Positions 27,174 to 35,788 of a DNA stretch of 64,000 bases are shown piece after piece. The DNA is from Hahella sp. HNIBRBA332. Lineage in GTDB: Bacteria; Pseudomonadota; Gammaproteobacteria; Pseudomonadales; Oleiphilaceae. The stretch is taken from positions 248,001-312,000 of the forward strand of contig NZ_CP132203.1 of assembly GCF_030719035.1 (NCBI RefSeq), in the 5' to 3' direction. Numbering within the stretch: position 1 is the first letter of the stretch; each line of letters begins with the position of its first letter. The notes under the pieces are model-generated. The model did no database searches. It saw only the letters and a list, made by a program, of their open reading frames with translations, and was not told the origin of the DNA. The position numbers and the translations under genes are program-made.

Positions 27174-27710
27174 TTATAAATAGGCTTCCAAGGAGGTGTG
27201 GAGCAGGCCTTTGGCCGCAAGAATCATATCGCTTACTTCCCTGACTGCGCCTTTGCCGCCTTGGGCGGAGGTGCAGTAGGCGGCATGTTGGCGAACAAAC
27301 CAGTGACCGTTCGGCACAGTAACGCCAAATCCGCAGCTGCGAATCGCCGCAAGATCAGGCAGGTCGTCGCCAATATAGGCGCATTCATTCAGCTCCAAAC
27401 CAAGCTTGTCACGAATTTCATTGAGCCCGACAAGTTTGTCTTCGCGGCCTTGCAGTAACTCTAAAATGCCCAGGTCGCTGGCTCTTTTGGCGACCATGGC
27501 TGACTTGCGGCCGGTGATGATGGCGACGGTTACTCCAGCTTTTTGCAATAGTTTGACGCCAAGTCCGTCGAGTATGGAGAACGGTTTGAATTGCTCGCCA
27601 GATTCGCCGAAGTAGAGAGTCCCATCCGTCAGAACGCCGTCTACGTCCAGGGCCAAGAGTTTAATCGGCTGTAAAGCCAGGATCTGTTGTTCGGTCAACG
27701 ACGGCGACAT
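27174..27710 (-). CDS. kdsC: 3-deoxy-D-manno-octulosonate 8-phosphate phosphatase
   Basis: KdsC removes the phosphate from Kdo-8-phosphate, giving the Kdo sugar of the LPS inner core. It is a type C0 HAD phosphatase. The nucleophile and acid aspartates are in LLALDVDGVLTDG near residue 23, the IITGRKS motif follows, and the second-half aspartates are in YIGDDLPDL. The ATG at 27710 overlaps the kdsD TGA (TGATG), and a TTG one codon earlier is less likely. The length of 178 residues is standard. Confidence 0.95.
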   Translation of the reverse strand: MSPSLTEQQILALQPIKLLALDVDGVLTDGTLYFGESGEQFKPFSILDGLGVKLLQKAGVTVAIITGRKSAMVAKRASDLGILELLQGREDKLVGLNEIRDKLGLELNECAYIGDDLPDLAAIRSCGFGVTVPNGHWFVRQHAAYCTSAQGGKGAVREVSDMILAAKGLLHTSLEAYL

Positions 27711-28687
27711 CAAATGACTCCTGCGCGTAGCATATCTTGGGTGTTGAAGGCGCCGATGACTTTATTGTCAGCGTCGACGACAGGCAGGGCGTTGATCTTT
27801 TTCTCTTGCATCAACCCCAGGGCTTCTGCGGCGAGCATGTCTTTGGTGACAGATCGGCAGTTTGAGGTCATGACTGTATCAATGGCGCTGCTGCGTATAT
27901 CAATGTTTTTGTCTAAAGTGCGACGTAAATCTCCGTCAGTAAACACGCCTAGCAGCTTGTCATTCTCATCGACAATACAGGTCATTCCCAGACCTTTCTG
28001 TGACATCTGCAGTAACGAATCACTTAGTGAGGCGCCTGATTTGACAACAGGAACAAATTCGCCCGTATGCATGATGTCGGATACCTTTAGAAGTAGTCTG
28101 CGTCCCAAAGCTCCGCCAGGGTGCGAGAATGCAAAATCTTCCGCTGTAAAGCCGCGTGCTTCCAGCAGCGCTATCGCCAGGGCGTCTCCCAATACGAGAC
28201 ATACAGTGGTGCTGGAAGTGGGAGCGAGGTTAAGGGGGCAGGCTTCTGTGACGACACTGGCGTCGATGTTGGCTTCTGCGATTTGAGAAAGTGTGGAGTT
28301 TGGGTTGCCGGTCATACTGACCAACGGCACGCCCATGCGTTTAAGTAGCGGTAGTATGGTGACGATTTCCGCGGTATTTCCCGAATTGGATATCGCCAGA
28401 ACGACATCTTTGGGGGTTACCATTCCCAGGTCGCCATGGCTGGCTTCTCCTGGGTGAAGAAAAAAGGAAGGGGTGCCGGTTGAAGCAAGAGTGGCGGCAA
28501 TTTTATTGCCTATATGGCCTGATTTTCCCATGCCTGTCACTACAACTCTCCCTTCGCACTCTAGCATCAGGTCGCACGCTTTGACAAAAGCCTCATCTAT
28601 GCGGTTGGTTAGCGCTTGAATAGCTTCAAGCTCCATTTCAATTGTGCGTTTGGCGGCTTTTATATATTCGTGATCGTGGTGGCTCAT
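27710..28687 (-). CDS. kdsD: D-arabinose 5-phosphate isomerase
   Basis: KdsD converts ribulose 5-phosphate to arabinose 5-phosphate, the first step of Kdo synthesis. The SIS domain (about residues 30-180) contains VVVTGMGKSGHIGNK and FFLHPGEASHGDLGM with the catalytic histidine. Two C-terminal CBS domains cover about residues 200-325. It heads the kdsD-kdsC-lptC-lptA-lptB-rpoN series on the minus strand and is divergent from mlaF. Confidence 0.96.
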   Translation of the reverse strand: MSHHDHEYIKAAKRTIEMELEAIQALTNRIDEAFVKACDLMLECEGRVVVTGMGKSGHIGNKIAATLASTGTPSFFLHPGEASHGDLGMVTPKDVVLAISNSGNTAEIVTILPLLKRMGVPLVSMTGNPNSTLSQIAEANIDASVVTEACPLNLAPTSSTTVCLVLGDALAIALLEARGFTAEDFAFSHPGGALGRRLLLKVSDIMHTGEFVPVVKSGASLSDSLLQMSQKGLGMTCIVDENDKLLGVFTDGDLRRTLDKNIDIRSSAIDTVMTSNCRSVTKDMLAAEALGLMQEKKINALPVVDADNKVIGAFNTQDMLRAGVI

Positions 28688-28775
28688 TAATGCAGCGTTC
28701 CAGAGTCGGTTTGTTGGAGTGTCAGCTTGGCCGCAGACAGGTGTAAAGTTTTATCATGAGCGGCGAGGCTTGCGT

Positions 28776-28803
28776 ATTATACGACGCTCGGGGGCTGCTG
28801 CAA
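28776..28803 (-). promoter_or_regulatory. Candidate sigma-70 promoter for kdsD and downstream genes
   Basis: On the minus strand a perfect TATAAT (28776-28781) is preceded after 16 bp by TTGCAG (28798-28803), about 90 bp upstream of kdsD. It sits in the 284-bp divergent kdsD/mlaF region. The same stretch read on the plus strand gives TATTAT with TTATCA 18 bp upstream, so overlapping divergent promoters are possible. Confidence 0.5.
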
Positions 28804-28971
28804 CTTACCGGGAAAGATGTGGGCAGTTAAAACATCTTCTGATATATTCCGCAGCTGTTTAGGCTATTTTTGGCAGAAACGCTAAAGCCGCCGTAAGGTT
28901 ATGTTTTTAGGATGCTTAATGCTTCCAGGAAGGGGGCGTTTACGCGGACTGGGCGATTAAGGTGATTTTAG

Positions 28972-29811
28972 ATGACGCGAAACCCCTCCAATTACGTGGA
29001 AGTCAGGGGGCTTACCTTCGCCAGAGGCGACAGGCTTATCTACGATAACGTAGACATCGATATACCCAAAGGCAAGGTCACCACCATCATGGGACCCAGC
29101 GGTACGGGCAAGACCACTCTACTTAAATTAATCGGCGGCCAATTGAAGCCCGACAAAGGCGACATTTGGGTGAACGGCTTTAATGTGCCGAAGCTGAAGC
29201 GCAAGGAGTTATACGAGTTGCGCGAGCGTATGGGGATGTTGTTCCAATCCGGCGCGCTCTTTTCTGATCTCAGTGTCTTTGAGAACGTCGCATTCCCTTT
29301 GAGGATTCACACCCAGCTACCGGAAGCAATGATTCGGGATTTGGTGCTGATGAAGCTCCACGCAGTGGGGTTGCGCGGCGCACGTGATCTGATGCCAAGC
29401 GAACTGTCCGGCGGCATGGCGCGTCGTGTGGCGTTGGCGCGGGCTATCTCTATGGACCCGGAAATGGTGATGTATGATGAGCCTTTCACAGGTCAGGATC
29501 CTATCGCTATGGGCGTTATCGTCCAGTTGATCCGCTTGCTTAATGATGCTTTGGGGCTGACCAGCGTGGTGGTGTCTCATGATATTCAGGAGTCATTGAG
29601 TATTACCGACCATCTGTGCATAGTCGCCGACGGTAAGGTGATGGGGCAGGGAAGTCCTCAGGAGTTGCGCTCCAGCGGGAATGCTTTTGTTAAGCAGTTC
29701 CTCAATGGATTGCCGGATGGGCCGGTGCCTTTCCATTTTCCCGCGACAGATTATGCGGAGGATTTATTACGGGGAGACCAGGATGCTGGATTTTCTGCAA
29801 AGGCTTGGTAG
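28972..29811 (+). CDS. mlaF: Phospholipid ABC transporter ATP-binding protein MlaF
   Basis: MlaF is the ATPase of the MlaFEDB complex, which moves phospholipids between the inner membrane and periplasmic MlaC to keep the outer membrane asymmetric. Walker A is GPSGTGKTT, the signature is LSGGMARRVALARAI, and Walker B MVMYDEPFTGQDP is followed by the H-loop in VVSHDIQES. At 279 residues it is normal. It is the first gene of mlaFEDCB and its end overlaps mlaE by 29 bp. Confidence 0.96.
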   Translation: MTRNPSNYVEVRGLTFARGDRLIYDNVDIDIPKGKVTTIMGPSGTGKTTLLKLIGGQLKPDKGDIWVNGFNVPKLKRKELYELRERMGMLFQSGALFSDLSVFENVAFPLRIHTQLPEAMIRDLVLMKLHAVGLRGARDLMPSELSGGMARRVALARAISMDPEMVMYDEPFTGQDPIAMGVIVQLIRLLNDALGLTSVVVSHDIQESLSITDHLCIVADGKVMGQGSPQELRSSGNAFVKQFLNGLPDGPVPFHFPATDYAEDLLRGDQDAGFSAKAW

Positions 29812-30562
29812 AAATGGCCTGCTTTCGCTCGGCGCCTTAGGTCGGGCGGGAATTTTTTTGGTGGGGTCGTTACTGGGCGCTCCACGCATGAAAGGTTTGC
29901 CGCTAGTACTCAAACAGCTTTACTCCGTCGGCGTCCTATCGCTGGTGATTATTGTCGTCAGTGGTCTGTTTATAGGCATGGTGCTTGGCCTACAAGGTTA
30001 CAACATTCTAGTGGACTATGGTTCAGAGCAGGCTATTGGCCAGATGATCGCCTTGACGCTGGTGCGTGAATTGGGGCCGGTAGTGACGGCGTTATTATTC
30101 GCCGGACGCGCCGGTTCTGCGCTGACAGCTGAAATTGGGTTAATGAAGGCGACGGAGCAATTATCCAGTCTGGAGATGATGGGGGTCGACCCGTTGCGGC
30201 AGATTATTGCCCCGCGGCTTCTAGCTGGATTTATCGCTATGCCCTTGTTGGCCATGATATTTAGCGTTGTGGGCGTCTGGGGCGGTAAAATGGTGGGGGT
30301 GGAATGGCTCGGCGTTTATGAGGGGTCGTTCTGGAGCAATATGCAGGCGTCTGTGGACTTCTCCGATGACATTCTCAACGGGATTATCAAGAGCATTGTG
30401 TTCGGCGTCGTGTGTACCTGGATCGCCGTTTTTCAGGGATATGATTCGGTACCTACTTCTGAAGGCATCAGCTCTGCGACCACCAAAACAGTTGTTTACT
30501 CATCGTTAGCGGTGCTGGGACTGGATTTTATTTTGACCGCCGTAATGTTTGGAGATTTTTAA
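29783..30562 (+). CDS. mlaE: Phospholipid ABC transporter permease MlaE
   Basis: MlaE is the membrane permease of the Mla complex, with about five to six helices and the conserved ELGPVVTALLFAGRAGSALTA-type core near the middle. The frame extends upstream inside mlaF, but I start at the ATG at 29783 because GGGGAG lies 6 bases upstream and it gives 260 residues beginning MLDFLQRLGRNGLLSLGALG, the family standard. It is one base apart from mlaD. Confidence 0.95.
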   Translation: MLDFLQRLGRNGLLSLGALGRAGIFLVGSLLGAPRMKGLPLVLKQLYSVGVLSLVIIVVSGLFIGMVLGLQGYNILVDYGSEQAIGQMIALTLVRELGPVVTALLFAGRAGSALTAEIGLMKATEQLSSLEMMGVDPLRQIIAPRLLAGFIAMPLLAMIFSVVGVWGGKMVGVEWLGVYEGSFWSNMQASVDFSDDILNGIIKSIVFGVVCTWIAVFQGYDSVPTSEGISSATTKTVVYSSLAVLGLDFILTAVMFGDF

Positions 30563-30563
30563 T

Positions 30564-31013
30564 ATGCGGATTCGTACGCTGGAGATATCTGTAGGGGCGT
30601 TCATCGTCGCCGGCATTGGGGCGTTGTTCTTATTGGCGCTTGAAGTGAGCGGGTTGTCGCTGAGTCCTACGCAGGATACCTACAAGTTATATGCGGAATT
30701 TACTGATGTGGGTGGGTTGAGGGTGCGGGGTAAAGTGTCCTTGTCCGGCGTCACTATCGGGCGCGTCAACAGTATTGCATTGGATCCCAAGTCGTCCAAG
30801 GCTGTTGTGGAAATGGATATTGATGCGGATGTGAACTATCTGAGTGCGGACAGTGTCGCAGTTATCAGTACCGCAGGCCTCTTGGGGGAAAAGTATATTA
30901 ATGTCTCTATTGGTGGGGACGAGGAAGCCCTAAAGGACGGAGACTTCTTTTATAGTACGCAGGGCGCGCTAAATTTAGAGAAGCTGATAAGCGACTTTGC
31001 GACCAGCAAGTAG
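30564..31013 (+). CDS. mlaD: Mla phospholipid transport MCE protein MlaD
   Basis: MlaD is a single-pass inner-membrane protein whose periplasmic MCE domain forms a hexameric ring through which lipids pass. An N-terminal helix (TLEISVGAFIVAGIGALFLL) is followed by the MCE domain with YAEFTDVGGLRVRGKVSLSGV. I start at the ATG at 30564 (GGAG 9 bases upstream) rather than at an in-frame TTG at 30549 inside the mlaE end. This gives 149 residues, matching the family. Confidence 0.94.
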   Translation: MRIRTLEISVGAFIVAGIGALFLLALEVSGLSLSPTQDTYKLYAEFTDVGGLRVRGKVSLSGVTIGRVNSIALDPKSSKAVVEMDIDADVNYLSADSVAVISTAGLLGEKYINVSIGGDEEALKDGDFFYSTQGALNLEKLISDFATSK

Positions 31014-31094
31014 GTCGCTGTATCTCTGAATTCAAAATAAAGTCGTGAATTTTGGTTAGTGCTAGTCAGGCAAAGAAACAGTTAGGCAATTTAC

Positions 31095-31748
31095 ATGATG
31101 TTAACAGTGAAGAATATTGGGAGTGTGTTTGCAGTCATGGCGATGATGGCGTTTGCTGTTGTGGCGCAGGCCAACGCACAGCAAGACGTTTTTGGCGTGG
31201 TGCAGGACAGCACTAAAATGCTGGTTACCAAGCTGCAATCCGAAAAGCAGACTTATTACGAGAATCCACAAAAATTTTATGGCGTGATGCAAGATGCGCT
31301 TGAAAATCTGGTTGATTTTGACCGCATTGCCGCACGGGTAATGGGGCGATATCGCAGAGAAGCCAGTGATGAGCTGAAAGAAAAGTTTGTTGGAGTGTTC
31401 AAAAAGAGCTTGTTTGACGCATACGGCAAAGCGCTGGTGGAGAGTGGCGAGTTTAAAGTCAACGTATTGACTGCCACCATCAATCCAAGAGATGAGGGGC
31501 GTGCAAGTGTGGATTTGGAAGTGATCTCTGCATCTGGCAACAAGTATCCGGTTATCTATTCGATGTATAGAAATCGCGACAATAAATGGTTGCTGGAGAA
31601 TGTCATCGTAAATGGCGTGAATATAGGCCTTGCATTCAAGGACCGCTTTGAGCAGCAAGTTAACGTGCATAATGGCGACATCACCAAAGTTGTAGATAGC
31701 TGGTCCAGTCGGATCGAAGAAGATGAACTGACTAGCGAGGCGAAGTAA
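31095..31748 (+). CDS. mlaC: Periplasmic phospholipid-binding protein MlaC
   Basis: MlaC shuttles phospholipids between the outer-membrane MlaA complex and inner-membrane MlaFEDB. It has a signal peptide (VFAVMAMMAFAVVAQANAQQ, cut near residue 28) and the Ttg2/MlaC fold with FDRIAARVMGRYRREASDE. At 217 residues it is normal. It lies 81 bp after mlaD and its TAA overlaps the mlaB ATG. The outer-membrane partner MlaA is not in this window. Confidence 0.94.
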   Translation: MMLTVKNIGSVFAVMAMMAFAVVAQANAQQDVFGVVQDSTKMLVTKLQSEKQTYYENPQKFYGVMQDALENLVDFDRIAARVMGRYRREASDELKEKFVGVFKKSLFDAYGKALVESGEFKVNVLTATINPRDEGRASVDLEVISASGNKYPVIYSMYRNRDNKWLLENVIVNGVNIGLAFKDRFEQQVNVHNGDITKVVDSWSSRIEEDELTSEAK

Positions 31749-32080
31749 TGTCGGCAAGATTGACCTGCACCAGGGATGAGCAATCCAGAGAAACGGTGCT
31801 GAGCATTTCTGGAGCGGTTGATCTCTCCTGCGTGACTGACTTATTGGCTGAGGGCGAAAACTCTGTACGGACGACAGACGCCTCTTCGCCGCTGCGCATA
31901 GATGTGTCTCTCGTTGAGAATGCGCAAAGCGTATTGATATCGTTATTGCTGCGATTGGTTGCGGCGGCGGAGGCCAAAGAGCTAAACGTCAGTGTGTCAG
32001 GGCTGTCCGGCAAGATGTTTGATATTGCGCGTGTTAGCGGCGTTGAAACTGTTTTGCCGCTGGCGGACGCGCCAGACTGA
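31748..32080 (+). CDS. mlaB: STAS-domain protein MlaB
   Basis: MlaB is the cytosolic STAS subunit that stabilises and activates the MlaF ATPase. The 110-residue protein shows a weak STAS pattern: ETVLSISGAVDLSCVTDLL at the start and LRIDVSLVENAQSVLISLLLRLV in the middle. STAS sequences are poorly conserved, so the name rests mainly on size, fold pattern and position at the end of mlaFEDC, whose last stop it overlaps. Confidence 0.85.
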   Translation: MSARLTCTRDEQSRETVLSISGAVDLSCVTDLLAEGENSVRTTDASSPLRIDVSLVENAQSVLISLLLRLVAAAEAKELNVSVSGLSGKMFDIARVSGVETVLPLADAPD

Positions 32081-32104
32081 CTTGTAAATATCCCTCCAGT
32101 TAAG

Positions 32105-32133
32105 CAATTTGCGGCTGTCGCTGCAAATTGTTT
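32105..32133 (+). terminator. Possible rho-independent terminator after mlaFEDCB
   Basis: Perfect 8-bp arms CAATTTGC and GCAAATTG enclose a 10-base loop and are followed by TTT. The stem is AT-rich and the T-run short, so termination may be partial and read-through into ibaG-murA is possible. Confidence 0.45.
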
Positions 32134-32215
32134 CCAATCCATAACTTGGGCCCAGCCCCTGCTTGGGTTAAAATGCCTCGTTTAGTTCAGCCAACGAATA
32201 ACGAGGAGTGGGCGC

Positions 32216-32458
32216 ATGCAACCCGAAGCATTGCAAGAAATTTTGCAAGAAAAGCTGTCCGACTGTGAAGTCCGTGTAGAAGGTGATGGCTATCATTATC
32301 AGGTTGTTGCCGTCGGCGAACGTTTCGCCGGCCTTACTCCCGTCAAAAAACAGCAAGCGGTGTACAGCTGCATCCATGATCTGATCGCTGACGGCACCGT
32401 ACACGCTGTTTCTATCAAAACATACACTCCCGATGAGTGGGCCGCCGCGAATAAATAA
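32216..32458 (+). CDS. ibaG: BolA-family protein IbaG
   Basis: IbaG/YrbA is a small BolA-type protein that partners monothiol glutaredoxin in iron-sulfur handling and is linked to acid stress. The 80-residue protein has the BolA core with VRVEGDGYHYQVVAVGERF and the C-terminal conserved histidine in DGTVHAVSIKTYTPDEW. It lies 26 bp before murA and after mlaB, the same position as yrbA in E. coli. Confidence 0.93.
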   Translation: MQPEALQEILQEKLSDCEVRVEGDGYHYQVVAVGERFAGLTPVKKQQAVYSCIHDLIADGTVHAVSIKTYTPDEWAAANK

Positions 32459-32484
32459 TTCGTTTTCCAACCCAGGTAAGTTTA

Positions 32485-33747
32485 ATGGACAAATTATTGA
32501 TCGGCGGTAGCAAACCGCTTAATGGGGAGATTCGTATCTCCGGTGCGAAGAACTCCGCATTACCCATCCTTGCTGCGACGTTGCTGGCGGATGAGCCCGT
32601 CACTATCGGCAACCTGCCGCATCTTAACGACATCACCACCATGATTGAGCTGTTGGGCCGCATGGGCGTTGAGCTGATGATCGACGAAAAAATGTGTGTG
32701 GAAGTGCACGCCAATACTATCAAACATTTGACTGCGCCCTATGAGCTGGTAAAGACCATGCGGGCATCCATTCTGGTGCTGGGGCCAATGCTGGCTCACT
32801 TTGGCGAGGCGGAAGTTTCATTGCCGGGCGGTTGCGCTATCGGCAGCAGACCCGTTGATCTGCATATCCGCGGTTTGGAGGCCATGGGCGCCGATATTCT
32901 GGTCGAAGGCGGCTATATCAAAGCAAAAATCAATGGTCGCTTGAAAGGCGCGCATATATACATGGACACTGTGACGGTAACCGGTACAGAAAACCTCTTG
33001 ATGGCGGCGACGCTGGCGGATGGTAAGACGGTAATTGAAAACGCCGCGCGTGAACCGGAAGTCATAGACTTGGCTGAGTGTTTGATTGCAATGGGCGCGG
33101 ATATTCGTGGTCATGGCTCTTCTACGATTGAAATTAACGGCGTTGAACGACTACATGGCTGCCGCTACAACGTATTGCCGGATCGAGTGGAGACCGGGAC
33201 TTATTTGGTCGCCGCCGCGGCGACTCGTGGTCGGGTCAGAGTAAAAGACACTCGCGAAGACATCTTGGAAGCGGTTCTGTTGAAGCTGGATGAAGCCGGC
33301 GCACATATCAGCACAGGTCCAGACTGGATAGAGCTGGATATGAAAGGAGCCCGGCCGAAAGCTGTCAACCTGCGCACGGCTCCTTACCCTGCTTTCCCAA
33401 CTGATATGCAGGCGCAGTTCGTCGCCATGAATACCGTGGCGGAAGGTACGGGAGCTATCGTTGAAACCGTATTTGAAAACCGCTTCATGCACGTGCAGGA
33501 ACTGCGCCGCATGGGGGCGAAGATTAAGCTGGAAGGCAATACTGCTATCGTGGAGGGAGTAGAGTCTTTGACCGGCGCTCCGGTAATGGCGACAGACTTG
33601 CGCGCTTCCGCCAGCTTGGTGATCGCTGGATTGGTGGCGGAAGGGGATACCCTTGTAGACCGCATTTACCATATTGACCGTGGTTATGAGTGTATTGAAG
33701 AAAAAATGCAGTTATTAGGCGCGAAGATTCGTCGGCTGCCGGGCTGA
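32485..33747 (+). CDS. murA: UDP-N-acetylglucosamine 1-carboxyvinyltransferase
   Basis: MurA catalyses the first committed step of peptidoglycan synthesis, transferring enolpyruvate from PEP to UDP-GlcNAc. The active-site cysteine, the fosfomycin target, is C117 in LPGGCAIGSRPVDLH. The substrate residues K22 and N23 are in SGAKNSALP, and the catalytic aspartate lies in AFPTDMQAQF. With 420 residues it is full length. Because the active-site residue is Cys and not Asp, intrinsic fosfomycin resistance by this route is not expected. Confidence 0.98.
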   Translation: MDKLLIGGSKPLNGEIRISGAKNSALPILAATLLADEPVTIGNLPHLNDITTMIELLGRMGVELMIDEKMCVEVHANTIKHLTAPYELVKTMRASILVLGPMLAHFGEAEVSLPGGCAIGSRPVDLHIRGLEAMGADILVEGGYIKAKINGRLKGAHIYMDTVTVTGTENLLMAATLADGKTVIENAAREPEVIDLAECLIAMGADIRGHGSSTIEINGVERLHGCRYNVLPDRVETGTYLVAAAATRGRVRVKDTREDILEAVLLKLDEAGAHISTGPDWIELDMKGARPKAVNLRTAPYPAFPTDMQAQFVAMNTVAEGTGAIVETVFENRFMHVQELRRMGAKIKLEGNTAIVEGVESLTGAPVMATDLRASASLVIAGLVAEGDTLVDRIYHIDRGYECIEEKMQLLGAKIRRLPG

Positions 33748-33776
33748 AGCAATTCACCAATATCCGGAATCCTGTA

Positions 33777-34412
33777 ATGAGTGCGATCATCACCATTGCC
33801 CTGTCCAAGGGGCGTATCCTGGAAGATACCCTGCCGCTGTTGGCGGCGGCCGGTATTGAGCCAGAAGACGATATCAAGAAAAGCCGTAAACTGATCTTCA
33901 CCACCAACCAGCCCCATGTGCGGCTGGTTGTGTTGCGCGCCACAGACGTCCCAACATACGTACAGCATGGTGTGGCGGATTTGGGGGTCGCAGGTAAGGA
34001 TGTGCTGATGGAGCACGGCTATGATGGCCTTTATGAGCCGCTGGACCTCAAAATCGCCACCTGTCGTCTGATGACGGCGGCGATGAAAGGCGCGGCGCCT
34101 AAATCGGGGCGTATCAAAGTGGCGACCAAGTTCGTCAATATCGCCAAGCGTTACTACGCAGGCAAAGGCATCCAGGCTGACATCATTAAGTTGTATGGCG
34201 GTATGGAATTGGCGCCGCTGATGGGGCTGGCGGATGAAATTGTAGATATTGTCGATACGGGCAATACCCTTGTGGCCAACGGCTTAGAGCCGCGCGAGAA
34301 AATATGCGACATCAGCTCCAGGCTGATTGCCAACAGCGCCTCCATGAAAATGAAACACGCCAGTTTACAGCCAATACTCGACAAGCTGGCGCAGGCGGTG
34401 GGCGCAGAATGA
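33777..34412 (+). CDS. hisG: ATP phosphoribosyltransferase, short form
   Basis: HisG condenses ATP with PRPP in the first step of histidine synthesis. At 211 residues it lacks the C-terminal ACT-like regulatory domain and so is the short form HisG-S, which needs the HisRS-like subunit HisZ for activity and feedback by histidine. The motifs ALSKGRILEDTLPLL and DIVDTGNTLVANGL are present. hisZ is not in this window. It is followed by hisD and hisC. Confidence 0.96.
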   Translation: MSAIITIALSKGRILEDTLPLLAAAGIEPEDDIKKSRKLIFTTNQPHVRLVVLRATDVPTYVQHGVADLGVAGKDVLMEHGYDGLYEPLDLKIATCRLMTAAMKGAAPKSGRIKVATKFVNIAKRYYAGKGIQADIIKLYGGMELAPLMGLADEIVDIVDTGNTLVANGLEPREKICDISSRLIANSASMKMKHASLQPILDKLAQAVGAE

Positions 34413-34470
34413 TTTTATGCGCCCTTGCTTGAGCAGAGGGTGTTGTGGGCGAATACTAATGAAGTAGCGA

Positions 34471-35784
34471 ATGAGGCGAACTGCAGATATGCGTGAGTTA
34501 GATAGCAGTCAGGCGGATTTTAAGTCGCAACTGGAAGCTTTGCTGGCTTTTCAGGAAGACGACAGCGCGGAAGTGAACCGCGTTGTGGAGGGCGTGTTGA
34601 AAGATGTGCGCGCTCGCGGTGATGAAGCGGTGTTGGAATATACAAATCGCTTTGATCATATGAATGCAACGTCAATGAGCGCTCTGGAAATTCCGCATCA
34701 TCGCATGCAACAGGCTCTCGCCTCTATTAGTCCTGAATTGAAAAGCGCGCTGGAAAGCGCCGCCGAGCGTATCCGTCGTTACCATGAGAGGCAGGTTCAA
34801 CCCTCCTGGATCTATAAGGAGGAAGATGGAACCGTCTTGGGGCAGCAGGTTGTTCCCTTGGATCGCGTTGGCATTTATGTCCCGGGCGGCAAGGCCGCTT
34901 ATCCCTCTTCAGTGCTTATGAACGCGATTCCCGCGAAAGTGGCGGGGGTCGGCTCCATTATCATGACTGTGCCGACGCCGCGTGGCGAAGTGAATGAGTT
35001 GGTGCTTGCCGCAGCGGCGGTGGCGGGCGTCGATCGGGTATTTACCGTCGGTGGCGCCCAAGCCGTGGCGGCCCTGGCTTATGGCACGGAAACAATTCCC
35101 AAGGTCGATAAAATTGTCGGTCCCGGCAATATTTACGTGGCGATGGCCAAGCGTATGGTGTTCGGAACTGTTGGCATCGACATGATTGCCGGCCCTTCGG
35201 AAATCTGCGTGGTCTGCGATGGCGGCACGGATCCGGATTGGATCGCTATGGACCTGTTCTCGCAGGCGGAGCACGATCAGGATGCGCAGGCGATCCTCAT
35301 TTCTTCTGACGCGGCCTGCCTGTCTGCGGTGAAAGCCTCAATCGAGAAGCTGCTGCCGGGTATGGAACGTAAAGATATTATTTCCGTGTCTTTAAAAGAG
35401 CGAGGCGCTTTTATTAAGGTCGCAGATCTTAAAGACGCAGTTGAGGTGGTTAACCTTATCGCGCCTGAACACTTGGAGCTGTCGGTTGCTGATCCTGATG
35501 CGTTGTTACCTGATATCAGGCATGCCGGCGCCATATTTATGGGGCGTTATACGGCGGAAGCTTTGGGAGACTATTGCGCGGGACCGAACCATGTGTTGCC
35601 GACCTCTGGAACCGCACGCTTCTCGAGCCCTTTGGGGGTATATGATTTCCAGAAGCGTTCATCATTGATCAATTTTTCCAGTCGCGGAGCCTCTGACGCC
35701 GGGCGCATTGCTTCGGTGCTCGCGCGTGGCGAAGGGCTGACCGCCCATGCTCGATCCGCAGAGTATCGCATAGTAGAGGAATAG
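34471..35784 (+). CDS. hisD: Histidinol dehydrogenase
   Basis: HisD carries out the last two oxidations from histidinol to histidine with NAD+ and zinc. Conserved blocks include GIYVPGGKAAYPSSVLMNA, VGPGNIYVAMAKR and DLFSQAEHDQDAQAILI, where the QAEHD residues bind zinc, and GPNHVLPT near the C-terminus. It is 437 residues from the ATG at 34471. An ATG at 34489 is an alternative start that drops six residues. It is 4 bp from hisC. Confidence 0.97.
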   Translation: MRRTADMRELDSSQADFKSQLEALLAFQEDDSAEVNRVVEGVLKDVRARGDEAVLEYTNRFDHMNATSMSALEIPHHRMQQALASISPELKSALESAAERIRRYHERQVQPSWIYKEEDGTVLGQQVVPLDRVGIYVPGGKAAYPSSVLMNAIPAKVAGVGSIIMTVPTPRGEVNELVLAAAAVAGVDRVFTVGGAQAVAALAYGTETIPKVDKIVGPGNIYVAMAKRMVFGTVGIDMIAGPSEICVVCDGGTDPDWIAMDLFSQAEHDQDAQAILISSDAACLSAVKASIEKLLPGMERKDIISVSLKERGAFIKVADLKDAVEVVNLIAPEHLELSVADPDALLPDIRHAGAIFMGRYTAEALGDYCAGPNHVLPTSGTARFSSPLGVYDFQKRSSLINFSSRGASDAGRIASVLARGEGLTAHARSAEYRIVEE

Positions 35785-35788
35785 GTTT

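Noticed and set aside
31101..31757. 218-codon open frame antisense to mlaC
   Set aside because: It mirrors the whole mlaC gene, is rich in His, Ile and Leu as expected of a shadow frame, and mlaC is certain.
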